The notes below the pieces were generated by a model. The model did no database searches, was not told the origin of the DNA, and saw nothing but the letters and a program-made list of their open reading frames with translations. DNA of 64,000 bases from CAVSLM01 sp963728895. GTDB taxonomy: Bacteria > Pseudomonadota > Gammaproteobacteria > JBBQDK01. Shown one piece after another: positions 19,342 to 27,841 of the stretch. The stretch covers positions 1-64,000 of the forward strand of contig CAVSLM010000008.1 of assembly GCA_963728895.1 (NCBI GenBank), read 5' to 3'. The translations under genes and the position numbers were made by a program. Position 1 is the first letter of the stretch. Each line of letters opens with the position of its first letter.

Positions 19342-20418
19342 ATGAACGTCAAGATGCGCTGTAAGAAATTCCTTACGTATGACTATCCTCAAACAGCACA
19401 GCAGCGGCTGCTTGACCTTGCCCGTTATACCGGTGCCGGTGTGGCGATGGATCGTGGCGGAAAGGGTGAGCTGGTTGAGAAACTCGAACAGCAGCTCATC
19501 AAACTGCTTGACAAGGAAGCCGTTGCCTTCATGCCCAGCGGCAGGATGGCGCAGCTGATAGCGCTGAAACTCTGGTGTGACCGGAGCGGTGTCCCCCGGA
19601 TTGCTGTACATCCGAGGAGCCATATAGAGGAGCGGGAGCAGAAAGCGTACCAGGAGATCTACGGCCTCAAGGCTATGTGGATCGGACACTATGACCGGCG
19701 CACCACCCTAGCGGACCTGTCGCAGATCGCGGAGCCTGTCGGCGCCATCGCACTCGAGATCCCGCTGCGTCCCCTGGGGTGCATAGTGCCGCCGTGGGAA
19801 GAATTGCAGGCAATGTCCGAATGGGCACGGAGTCGCAAGATTCCATTTCATGCCGATGCGGCGCGGCTGTGGGAGATCGGACCCTACTATGGCCGCACAT
19901 ATGCCGAAATCGCGGCGCTGTTCGATACTCTTTACGTGTCGTTTTACAAGGGGCTAGGCGGCATCGCCGGGTCCGCCCTGGCGGGTCCGGGGCAGTTGAT
20001 CAACGAGGCCAGATATTTTCAGCGTCGGCTGGGCGGTCGCTTGAACAAGCAATTTCCGATGCTGATCGACGCCCTGCGCGGGCTGGAAACACGTTTGCCG
20101 CTGATGCCCGCGTTTCATGACAAGGCTAAACAACTGGCGGCTTCCATTGCTGAACTGCCGGGGGTTCTGGTGACACCCGACCCTCCGCAGGCCAACGCAA
20201 TGTTCATCGCGCTGCAAGGCGACCAGAACAAGCTGGTAGACGCTGCGATCGAGGTGGCGGAAAAGACCGGTCTGTGGCTGTTTGACCTCCCCGTGATATC
20301 TCCCATCCACGGGATCGCTCTGTTTGAAATTACTGTCCGCGAAGCGGGGCTCGACGTAACGGTGGAGGAGGCGGTACGAGCCATATCTTTGTTACGTGAC
20401 CTGTTGGCTTCGGGTTGA
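19342..20418 (+). CDS. Threonine aldolase/beta-eliminating lyase family PLP enzyme
   Basis: A fold-type I PLP enzyme of about 358 residues. FHADAARLWE supplies the Asp that binds the pyridine nitrogen, and SFYKGLGG carries the Schiff-base Lys (residue 203 from this start). EAVAFMPSGRMAQLIAL is the cofactor-phosphate region. Relatives cleave beta-hydroxy amino acids to glycine and an aldehyde, or run the reverse condensation. ATG 19342 or 19354 is chosen because typical sequence begins at MRCKKFLTYD; the open frame runs back to 19234. Its neighbour is a hydroxylase-like 2OG oxygenase, so the pair may handle a beta-hydroxylated amino acid. The exact reaction is not assignable. Confidence 0.78.
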   Translation: MNVKMRCKKFLTYDYPQTAQQRLLDLARYTGAGVAMDRGGKGELVEKLEQQLIKLLDKEAVAFMPSGRMAQLIALKLWCDRSGVPRIAVHPRSHIEEREQKAYQEIYGLKAMWIGHYDRRTTLADLSQIAEPVGAIALEIPLRPLGCIVPPWEELQAMSEWARSRKIPFHADAARLWEIGPYYGRTYAEIAALFDTLYVSFYKGLGGIAGSALAGPGQLINEARYFQRRLGGRLNKQFPMLIDALRGLETRLPLMPAFHDKAKQLAASIAELPGVLVTPDPPQANAMFIALQGDQNKLVDAAIEVAEKTGLWLFDLPVISPIHGIALFEITVREAGLDVTVEEAVRAISLLRDLLASG

Positions 20419-20493
20419 GCCGGGTTGCTAAATCGTCGCACGCAGGGAACCGGAGTGTTGGACAGTCGATTCCGAACTACTTAGAATCTGGTC

Positions 20494-21240
20494 ATGGCGA
20501 GTGTTCTTAGAACGACAGAGTATCATGACGTTGCCGGCCTCGCGGCCGACGTCGCTACCGCCCGTCAGATACTTGATTTCGGGGCGGGTACCTATGAGCA
20601 CAGTATCTCGCTCCCTGTCGAGGGCGACATCAATGCCGGGCACAGGACACACAGGAACAACAATCCCTACGCCGGGGCCCTGAGGTCATGTCCGCTGTTC
20701 GCGGAGATCTTCAACAGCTTCCAGGCCGAAAAGGCAGGTTATCGTCTGTTGCGTCGCAAGCCGGGAACCGCCTATTCACTACACGATGACAAGGACGTGG
20801 ACGATGCATTGATCCGCATGCAGATGCCCGTGGTGACCAACCGGAGTGCCCTGCTTCTGGTCCAGAAGGACGGGGCGGAACTGGAGCCGATCGCGCGACG
20901 GGTCGATACTTTTACTCATGACGACGGGCAACCGATAGTCTTCGATTACCGGCGTCTTGCCCGAGAGTTCGGTGCGTGGTTTGACGCGTTCCTTCTGGAG
21001 CCAGGTTACTTTCACCTTATCGATCCAACCCGGGTTCACACGCTGATCAATGCCGGTGACGCCGAACGCATCACCCTGTGCATCGACATGTTGCCGAATG
21101 ACTGGCTGGATGGCTGGCTCCCAGAACACATGAGCTGGGAAGTCTCCCCCCTGCCGACTGACAGCTGGCCGGACGGAACATGGGAGTGGGGCGCCCTGCG
21201 GCACGGCCTGTTGACACATCCACGTGTCCAGCTGACCTGA
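20494..21240 (+). CDS. 2-oxoglutarate/Fe(II) oxygenase of the Asp/Asn beta-hydroxylase type
   Basis: A 248-residue cupin-fold protein. KPGTAYSLHDDKD gives the first iron ligands (His97 and Asp99, or Asp98). VHTLINAGDAERITL gives the distal His182 and the 2-oxoglutarate-binding Arg192. This pattern is that of the aspartyl/asparaginyl beta-hydroxylase family, which hydroxylates amino acids or peptides with O2 and 2-oxoglutarate. No signal peptide is present. It sits 75 bases after the PLP enzyme gene and is probably co-transcribed. Substrate not known; a free or tethered amino acid is the natural guess given the neighbours. Confidence 0.75.
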   Translation: MASVLRTTEYHDVAGLAADVATARQILDFGAGTYEHSISLPVEGDINAGHRTHRNNNPYAGALRSCPLFAEIFNSFQAEKAGYRLLRRKPGTAYSLHDDKDVDDALIRMQMPVVTNRSALLLVQKDGAELEPIARRVDTFTHDDGQPIVFDYRRLAREFGAWFDAFLLEPGYFHLIDPTRVHTLINAGDAERITLCIDMLPNDWLDGWLPEHMSWEVSPLPTDSWPDGTWEWGALRHGLLTHPRVQLT

Positions 21241-21486
21241 GCCACCAGGAAAAACTTGTCATTGCAGACCGGTGCGGAGCGATGATTTCGTTACGACCAG
21301 TCAGCTGAAGACTGCGGCGCGGCTTCATTCGTAGCGATGACGGGTTAGTCCGAGGTTCTCCAAACAAGTAAGAGTGTATTTGAATCGGACCGGGTTGTAA
21401 CGCAAACGGTCTCAAGCGTCATTGCGTTGAAGCGCCGGGAATGCAGCGGACCCCTTTGACTGACGCGAAATGTTCATAACTTAGAG

Positions 21487-23397
21487 ATGTGTGGAATTGC
21501 AGGAATCGTAGGCGAGATAACGCCCGGTCTGGCTGCGGCGGCGGACAGGATGCTGAACCGCCTGCAGCACCGGGGACCGGATGACCACGGCTGGCTTACA
21601 TACTCAGGGAAGCAGCTGCGCAAGGGTAAAGGCAAGCCGCCGGATGAACCAACAGAGGTGATGCTGCTGCACCGCCGGCTGTCTATCCTGGATCTTTCCG
21701 AGGGCGGCCACCAACCCATGACATCCCGTGACGGTCGCTATCACATCGTCTTCAACGGGGAAATCTACAACTATGTCGAGCTTCGCAACGAGCTCAAGGG
21801 CGCCGGCCTCACCTTCCACACGGAGTCGGATACCGAAGTTCTGCTGGCGGCTTTCGACCATTGGGGCGCGGGTTGCCTGCAACGTCTGGTCGGCATGTTC
21901 GCCTTTGTCATACTGGACAGCGAAGCCCGGAAGCTGTTCCTTGCGCGGGATTTCTTCGGGATAAAGCCGCTGTACTATTCGAAGACGCCTTCGAGGCTGG
22001 CGTTCGCGTCGGAAATCAAGGTACTTCTAGAACTGCCGGATATCGCGCGTCACGTGAATCCACAGGGCGTGTTCCATTACATGCGGTCAGGTCTGACAGA
22101 CTTCAATGAAGAGACTCTCTTCAGAGAAGTGCATCAGCTGCCGCCGGCGCACTATCTGGAGGTCAGTCTTGACGAAAACCGCCAACTCCAGCCGATTTCC
22201 TACTGGGCTATCGACATCGACGACACCGAGGACTTGACGTTCGAGGAAGCCGCGCTGCAGTTGCGTCAACTCTTTCTCGAAAGCATCGAGTTGCACATGC
22301 GCAGCCACGTAACGGTGGGTGCATCTCTGTCCGGTGGCATGGATTCATCGGCGATCACCATGGCCATGCACCATCTCGCTCCCGAGGGGCAGGCGCTGCA
22401 CACCTTCAGTTACATTACCGATGATAGAGCGACCAGCGATGAACGCTGGATTGATCTCGTATCATCGGCCACTTCGGCGACCGTGCACAAAATCCGCTCC
22501 ACCCCTGACGGTTTCGCCAGGGATATGGATGAATTTATCGTGGCACAGGATGAGCCGGTGGGTGGTCCGAGCGTCTACGCACAATACCTCGTGTATCGGT
22601 GTGCCAAGCAGGCCGGCGTGAAGGTTGTAATGGACGGGCAGGGCGCGGACGAGATATTTGCAGGGTACAACGAGTTCCTGGTTACCAGATTCCTGTCATT
22701 GTGCCGAAACCTGCGTTTCCCGGAAGCGTTGAGGTTCTATCGGCATGCTTTGGATCATCAGCCCAACCTGGGCAAGAGTATGCGAAGAATCGGAACCCGC
22801 ATGTTGCCGCGCTGGCTACAGGGCAGGGTTCGTCGGGACACGGATGTGCTCAACAGAGCCTGGTTTGAGCAGCGGGATATCGCCACTGAGAGGCCACCGT
22901 GGGCGGTAGCCGCGGCTTATACCACACGAACGTTGCTGCATGAATTGATGTCCCGCACCCAGAATCCGATGCAACTACGCTACGGGGACCGCAATGCAAT
23001 GGCCTTTGGCGTCGAGAACCGGGTGCCGTTTCTCACGCCCCAGCTCGTGGAATTCATATTCCGTCTGCCCGAGGAGCATTTGATTGGCGCAGATGGTGCC
23101 CGCAAAAACGTATTGCGCGCCGCTCTTCGCGGAATCGTTCCAGATGCCGTTCTGGATCGTAAGGACAAGCTCGGTTTCCAGAAGCCGCATCGAAGTTCCA
23201 TGATAGGCTTGCGGCCCTATGTGGAACAGGTACTGGTCAACGACGTAGCGAATCAAGTAAGTGCCTTGAACCTTGATAAGGTTCAGGAGCAGTGGGCGGA
23301 GGTATTAAGTGAGAAATCTCCCTTCGACTACAGGGCGTGGCGATGGATCAACCTGATTCGCTGGGCCGAGCTCACCAATGCCCGGTTCGACTCATGA
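21487..23397 (+). CDS. asnB: Glutamine-dependent asparagine synthetase family protein
   Basis: A full-length 636-residue class II amidotransferase. The start MCGIAGIVG places the nucleophilic Cys at position 2, so ATG 21487 is certain. Glutaminase motifs include LQHRGPDD and FNGEIYNY. The synthetase half has the pyrophosphate loop SLSGGMDSS (Ser282 onwards) and DGQGADEIFAGY. It forms an amide from a carboxylate using ATP and glutamine. Housekeeping AsnB enzymes are slightly shorter, and this clade is common in polysaccharide and secondary-metabolite loci, so it may amidate an intermediate of this locus rather than free aspartate. It is the last gene of the plus-strand run and faces the ATP-grasp operon. 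Confidence 0.85.
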   Translation: MCGIAGIVGEITPGLAAAADRMLNRLQHRGPDDHGWLTYSGKQLRKGKGKPPDEPTEVMLLHRRLSILDLSEGGHQPMTSRDGRYHIVFNGEIYNYVELRNELKGAGLTFHTESDTEVLLAAFDHWGAGCLQRLVGMFAFVILDSEARKLFLARDFFGIKPLYYSKTPSRLAFASEIKVLLELPDIARHVNPQGVFHYMRSGLTDFNEETLFREVHQLPPAHYLEVSLDENRQLQPISYWAIDIDDTEDLTFEEAALQLRQLFLESIELHMRSHVTVGASLSGGMDSSAITMAMHHLAPEGQALHTFSYITDDRATSDERWIDLVSSATSATVHKIRSTPDGFARDMDEFIVAQDEPVGGPSVYAQYLVYRCAKQAGVKVVMDGQGADEIFAGYNEFLVTRFLSLCRNLRFPEALRFYRHALDHQPNLGKSMRRIGTRMLPRWLQGRVRRDTDVLNRAWFEQRDIATERPPWAVAAAYTTRTLLHELMSRTQNPMQLRYGDRNAMAFGVENRVPFLTPQLVEFIFRLPEEHLIGADGARKNVLRAALRGIVPDAVLDRKDKLGFQKPHRSSMIGLRPYVEQVLVNDVANQVSALNLDKVQEQWAEVLSEKSPFDYRAWRWINLIRWAELTNARFDS

Positions 23398-23497
23398 TTG
23401 GGAATCTCGGATGACCCGAGAATCCAATACGGTGGTGTTGAACAGAAAGCGTGGGCTATTTGCGACGGAATCCTGATCGCAGAGCATGCCCTTCGTC

Positions 23498-24760
23498 TTA
23501 CACCGGCTTTTCGCTTTCCACTTCGAACATGCACTCTCTCTCAAGCGCGCGGATTACGCCAACGTCCCGTTCGATCGCCGTTATGTTCTCGTCGATTAGG
23601 GTGATCACGCCGGCCACGCGCTTGAGCATGTCGCCCGGCTCCGCGCCCACGGAGGCCGAGTGCAGCGTGGGCAGTCGTCGTATCTCATCGAGGCCCCGGA
23701 TTCGGATCAGGCGCCCGCGCCGGGGCGGTACCAGGAACAGGTTGACAGCGCGCCTCTGCAGGCGCGGCTTCTCATCCAGCTTCGCCAGAAACTGCTCCGG
23801 TTCGAGCAGGCAGCTGACGGTTTCGTCGACCTGGCTGATTCCCCCGCAGATACCGCTCAACAGCGCACCGCTGCCGCCCGACAGGCGGCTGGCGGCCTCC
23901 ACCAGGACCGGTTCTTCGCCCACCCACATCAGCTCGCATTGTGCCGGACCGAAGTCGATGGCGAGAGCGTCGAGTACCTCGAAAGCATAGGACTGCAGCG
24001 CCTCCTGCCGCTCGCCGGCGTATGGCAGCAGGGTCATTGCATCGTAGGAGACGAATTCGCCGGTCCCCTCGGTCGGCGGACGGTTGTACTGCCAGAAGGC
24101 GGTCGTCTTTCTGCGGCGCTCGCAGCTTACCGTGTCCACGATGTATTCGGTGCCGGCGAGGAACTCCTGGACCAGTACTGCGTGGTTTCGGTAGCCAAGC
24201 GCGTTGGTGGCGGACAGGATCCTGCCGGCGGCCGCGCTCACTTCGTCGGTCGAACGGCACAAAGCGACACTGTCGGACGCAACGCTCTTGGGTGGCTTCA
24301 CAATCACCGGCCAGTCCAGTGTACCTTTCGCCCAGTCGACGATTTCCGCTACATCGCTCGACAGCAACTGCGCCGCAGTGCGCAGGCCCCGTGCCCGCAC
24401 CGCCTCGGCCATCAGATATTTGTCTCGCCTTGCCTCGCGCAGTGCCGCGCCGTTGACGGGTAATCCGAGATCATTACCCAGTTTTTCGGCAAGTTCGACG
24501 CCGGATTCGCTGCCAGGCACTACAAAATCGGGCCGGTGGCGCCCCACTGCAGCCAGCGTCCGCCCGTAGTTGTCTTCGTGCCGGATAATGTTCCAGAACA
24601 CTGCGGGATTGAAGCGCGACCTCATCGCCTTCGGGATCGCCTGCGAGCTCTCGACCGCTATGCATTTCACCCCGCGGGCTCGCAGCGCCTCGGCAAGCAT
24701 GGCACCCGCGGAATACGGATCCACGATGATGATGCAGGGCTTGTCGCGCTGGCGCTGCAT
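23498..24760 (-). CDS. ATP-grasp ligase
   Basis: A 420-residue ATP-grasp protein. The N-terminal Rossmann-like part (CIIIVDPYSAGAMLAEAL, FVVPGSESGVELAE) precedes the ATP-grasp lid and core (WPVIVKPPKSVASDSV, VLVQEFLAGTEYIVDTVS) and the metal-binding end (CELMWVGEEPVLVEAASR). Relatives join a carboxylate to an amine (L-amino-acid ligases, dapdiamide-type enzymes). ATG 24760 lies three bases after the stop of the NHL gene, so it is translated from the same message. With asparagine synthetase opposite, the locus has two enzymes able to make amide bonds. Substrates cannot be deduced. Confidence 0.8.
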   Translation of the reverse strand: MQRQRDKPCIIIVDPYSAGAMLAEALRARGVKCIAVESSQAIPKAMRSRFNPAVFWNIIRHEDNYGRTLAAVGRHRPDFVVPGSESGVELAEKLGNDLGLPVNGAALREARRDKYLMAEAVRARGLRTAAQLLSSDVAEIVDWAKGTLDWPVIVKPPKSVASDSVALCRSTDEVSAAAGRILSATNALGYRNHAVLVQEFLAGTEYIVDTVSCERRRKTTAFWQYNRPPTEGTGEFVSYDAMTLLPYAGERQEALQSYAFEVLDALAIDFGPAQCELMWVGEEPVLVEAASRLSGGSGALLSGICGGISQVDETVSCLLEPEQFLAKLDEKPRLQRRAVNLFLVPPRRGRLIRIRGLDEIRRLPTLHSASVGAEPGDMLKRVAGVITLIDENITAIERDVGVIRALERECMFEVESEKPV

Positions 24761-24763
24761 GTG

Positions 24764-26500
24764 TCAGGGCGAATTCCGCCGCAGATGGAGGATCCGGTGA
24801 TGGAAGTGGTCGCAGATCACGACTTCATCCTCGCCGATCAGACGTACCCAGCGGGGCTGGTTCAACAGTGGCTGCAGTGAATCCGGTATCGTGGACAATT
24901 CCCAGAGAAAGCCCCCTGCCAATGTGGCGGCCAGGATGCGGTTATGACCGGTATCCGCGATCACCATCGTACCGCTTGCCGTCACTTCCACATAGCGCGG
25001 GCGGTGCAGCCTGTACTGGCATGTGTCGTCCTCTACGATGCAGTCGAATTCATCCACCACTTCACCGCTGGAGTCCGCTACAACGATGCGGCTGTGCCCG
25101 GTATCGGTAATGATAATGCCTCCGTCCTCGAGTTCCTGAGCACTGTGGGGGTCCTCGAGGATACCAGTGCCTTTCCCGCCGACAGCCTGGAACACCCTGC
25201 CAAACCAGTCCGCGACTACGACCAGGTCCTGTGATGAATCGGTGATCAGCAGCCTGCCGTCCGCCATCATGCGTACATCGTGAGGATCCTGCAGTTTCCG
25301 CCGTCCGTCCAGGTCTATGTGGGTCAGCTGGTTGAGGACATCTCCGTCGACGGACACCTCCACGATGCGCTGGTTCCTGGCGTCAGCGATCAGCAGCGAT
25401 CCGGAAGGCAGCATGCGCGCGCAGCGCGGCCAGAACAGGCCCGGTTCGCCTTTGAAAGGTATCTCCCTGATGTGCTCGTCCACCAACTCGATGATGCGGT
25501 CGTGGGCGGTGTCCGCGACCAGATATCCGCCGGATCCGTTCACGTCCACCGAGCGCGGATAGGAGAGCAGGCGACGGGATACGACCGGTGCTCCGTAGCT
25601 CCAGACGATGTATCCCCGCGGATCCAGTTCAATCACCCGCTTGTTACCGGTGTCACAGACCAGGCAATTACCGTTGTCCAGCAGAACGGCATACGCTGGA
25701 TCGCGGAACGTCCCGTCGTGGTGCAGCATTTGGCAATCAGTCCCCTCGGCATTGAGCAGCAATACTCGGTGATTCCGGGTGTCAGCAATCACGCTGCCTC
25801 CGTCCTGAGTGCGCCTGATGGAACTGGGACTTGAAAGGTGATCGAGGCCTTGCGCGGGATGCTTCGTTTCTCCGAACTGCCAGATGACCTTCCCGGCACG
25901 GTCGATTGCCACCGCCACATGCCGCATGGAATCGGCCAACAGCATAGTGTTCGACGGGGTGAGCTGAGCGCTCGTGACGATACCGAATTGCCTGTTATTG
26001 GAGGGAAGGGACCATAGCAGCCGCCCCTTTACATCGAGCTCGATGATATCCAGGTCATAAACCTTGTTGACGAAAACAACCAGAAAGGTCTTGTTGTGGG
26101 TCCACGAAACAGACCAGGGCAGGCGCTTGCTGAAGGTGGCCAGGCGCAGACGGTCACTCACTGCGCCCTCCGGCGATACAATCAACAGCTCCCAATTCGT
26201 GCGTCGTAGAATCGCCAGGCAGCCATTGTCCATCTCGCAGCCGTAACCGTCTTCTATGCCGTTGGCCAGCGAGTCATACAGGATGTTGCGGTTTGCATCG
26301 ACACGTATCGTCCGGCAGCCAAAACCATAGGGAACCAGTTTTTCCCTTCCCAGTTCGTCTACAACCAGGTAGGAGCCGTCGGTACACCGGGTAGCAAATA
26401 CCGGATGGCGCAGCGGGCTACGCTCGCCAGCCCCCGCCCGAATCTGGGTGTTCAGGCCGATACCGGCCTCCTTGATTAACGACCAAGCCATTCGATTCAA
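24764..26500 (-). CDS. NHL-repeat beta-propeller protein
   Basis: A 578-residue protein built of about nine repeats of the type IADTGHNRIL, VCDTGNKRVIEL, VADTAHDRIIEL and ITDTGHSRIVVAD, the hallmark of NHL propellers. There is no signal peptide or membrane segment, so it is probably cytoplasmic. NHL proteins are usually scaffolds, though some propellers are enzymes. It sits between a sulfotransferase (125 bases upstream) and an ATP-grasp ligase (3 bases downstream) in one minus-strand operon. It is one of two large propeller proteins in this locus, the other being the WD40 protein at 27842. Confidence 0.75.
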   Translation of the reverse strand: MNRMAWSLIKEAGIGLNTQIRAGAGERSPLRHPVFATRCTDGSYLVVDELGREKLVPYGFGCRTIRVDANRNILYDSLANGIEDGYGCEMDNGCLAILRRTNWELLIVSPEGAVSDRLRLATFSKRLPWSVSWTHNKTFLVVFVNKVYDLDIIELDVKGRLLWSLPSNNRQFGIVTSAQLTPSNTMLLADSMRHVAVAIDRAGKVIWQFGETKHPAQGLDHLSSPSSIRRTQDGGSVIADTRNHRVLLLNAEGTDCQMLHHDGTFRDPAYAVLLDNGNCLVCDTGNKRVIELDPRGYIVWSYGAPVVSRRLLSYPRSVDVNGSGGYLVADTAHDRIIELVDEHIREIPFKGEPGLFWPRCARMLPSGSLLIADARNQRIVEVSVDGDVLNQLTHIDLDGRRKLQDPHDVRMMADGRLLITDSSQDLVVVADWFGRVFQAVGGKGTGILEDPHSAQELEDGGIIITDTGHSRIVVADSSGEVVDEFDCIVEDDTCQYRLHRPRYVEVTASGTMVIADTGHNRILAATLAGGFLWELSTIPDSLQPLLNQPRWVRLIGEDEVVICDHFHHRILHLRRNSP

Positions 26501-26625
26501 GCCCTATACCAGATACCGTAAACGACCGAGTCCGCGAGAGCCGCCAAGGGGCCGTACGCGCAAGCGTGTTGACCCCGCACACTGCGAAGGCCAATCCGTA
26601 CTTCCTTTGTAGCCGATCTGCAATT

Positions 26626-27546
26626 TCAACAGGTGGAACTTGCTCCGGACCACTGTTCCCTGAAAAGATCCAGTTCTTCCTTCGAAAAGAAGTGCCTGGC
26701 GAATTTGGAGTCGTACATCTGATCGAGCAGGGGCGGTGGCAACTTGATGCGCTGCTTGAACATCGAATACGGTATGGCATAGTTCTTGTCACTGGCAACA
26801 TTGCTGCGCACGATCTCGAATTTATCGAGCCCGATGAAGTCAGCAATGGCTCGCCCCTTCGCCCGGTCGTCCAGGTCGCATCTGAGTACCAGCAGACTGA
26901 CATTATCCTGGGAGATGGTGGTGTAGCCTCTTTCGATCGGAAACGGCAGCTGGAAAACGTCTATGCCGAAGTGGGTTTTAATTTCCGCGTCCAGCCAGGT
27001 CAAAGGTCTCGAGTGCATGTACCGCTCGATGAACACGTCAATCAGTTCATCGGTATCGCATGCTACAGGTTGGACGTCCTGGCCCAGATATTGGTACAGC
27101 ACCTGGAAGAACATGGAGATATTGTTGGCCACCGGTTCGCGTACCAGGGTTATGACTTTCAGCCGGCGTTTCGGTTGAACGTAGCGCCTGTAGATCATTT
27201 CCGCATAAAATTTCTCCCGGAACCGCCGTCCCATTCGCTGGCGCAGGGAGCGCTGTTGATAGACGTGCTGTTCATGCGCGATTTCGCGGGCTAGCATGTT
27301 ACGGTACTCTGGCTCCAGGGCGATCCGGTTCGGATCTCGGTCCCTGACGGGAAAGTATTCATGGCTGTTTAGAACGAGACGGGTGCGGGGGTCCGGGCAG
27401 CGAAACAACGAATTGCGTATTGACGACGAACCTACCTTCCCCATCTGGTAGATGAGTATGGGATCGGCCCAGTTTAGCCAGGGCGCAATGTGAACCGCGA
27501 AATACTCGTATACACGGCGGTCGAACCATTTTGCTTTCAGGTACAA
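26626..27546 (-). CDS. Sulfotransferase-like protein
   Basis: A 306-residue protein with a 5'-phosphosulfate-binding-like loop YQMGKVGSSSIRNSL and a 3'-phosphate-binding segment VITLVREPVANNISMFF, the two signatures of PAPS-dependent sulfotransferases. The closest pattern is the group often labelled putative capsular polysaccharide synthesis protein. The start is TTG 27546, preceded by AAGGGA; no ATG fits better. It is the first gene of the NHL/ATP-grasp operon and is divergent from the WD40 gene. It probably sulfates a sugar or small molecule in the cytoplasm. Confidence 0.7.
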   Translation of the reverse strand: MYLKAKWFDRRVYEYFAVHIAPWLNWADPILIYQMGKVGSSSIRNSLFRCPDPRTRLVLNSHEYFPVRDRDPNRIALEPEYRNMLAREIAHEQHVYQQRSLRQRMGRRFREKFYAEMIYRRYVQPKRRLKVITLVREPVANNISMFFQVLYQYLGQDVQPVACDTDELIDVFIERYMHSRPLTWLDAEIKTHFGIDVFQLPFPIERGYTTISQDNVSLLVLRCDLDDRAKGRAIADFIGLDKFEIVRSNVASDKNYAIPYSMFKQRIKLPPPLLDQMYDSKFARHFFSKEELDLFREQWSGASSTC

Positions 27547-27841
27547 CTGGGTTTCCCTTTGAATATTTTAATATAAGCATACGGCTCCAGTGCGGTTTGG
27601 CACGCGCCTGACAAGTCCCGGAGATTCATGTCGCGCGAAGCCACTGTCTGGCGGTGTGCAACTCGAGCATATTAGTAGCTACCACAGGCTTTTCCGGCCA
27701 CTTCCGGCTGACGGATTCCGACCCGGTCCAGTACACTGTCTACTGCCGTATGAATTGTGGTTATACGCTGATATGCTAGCATCATTGCACTTATTAAAAT
27801 AATTCAAATGCCCCAAATTGACCCAGAGTGAGGTCACATCC
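27547..27841. promoter_or_regulatory. Divergent intergenic region between the sulfotransferase and WD40 operons
   Basis: About 295 bases separate the two divergent starts, and the sequence is more A/T-rich near both ends. It must carry two promoters. No clear -35/-10 pair or palindrome could be assigned. The WD40 start is preceded by a GTGAGGT ribosome-binding site (27829-27834). Confidence 0.4.

Noticed and set aside
21487..23397. Asparagine synthetase as a lasso-peptide cyclase
   Set aside because: The protein keeps Cys2 and a full glutaminase domain. No leader peptidase, recognition protein or small precursor gene was seen nearby.
23398..23430. Bidirectional terminator between asnB and the ATP-grasp gene
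   Set aside because: A TCTCGG/CCGAGA stem exists, but there is no T-run on either strand.
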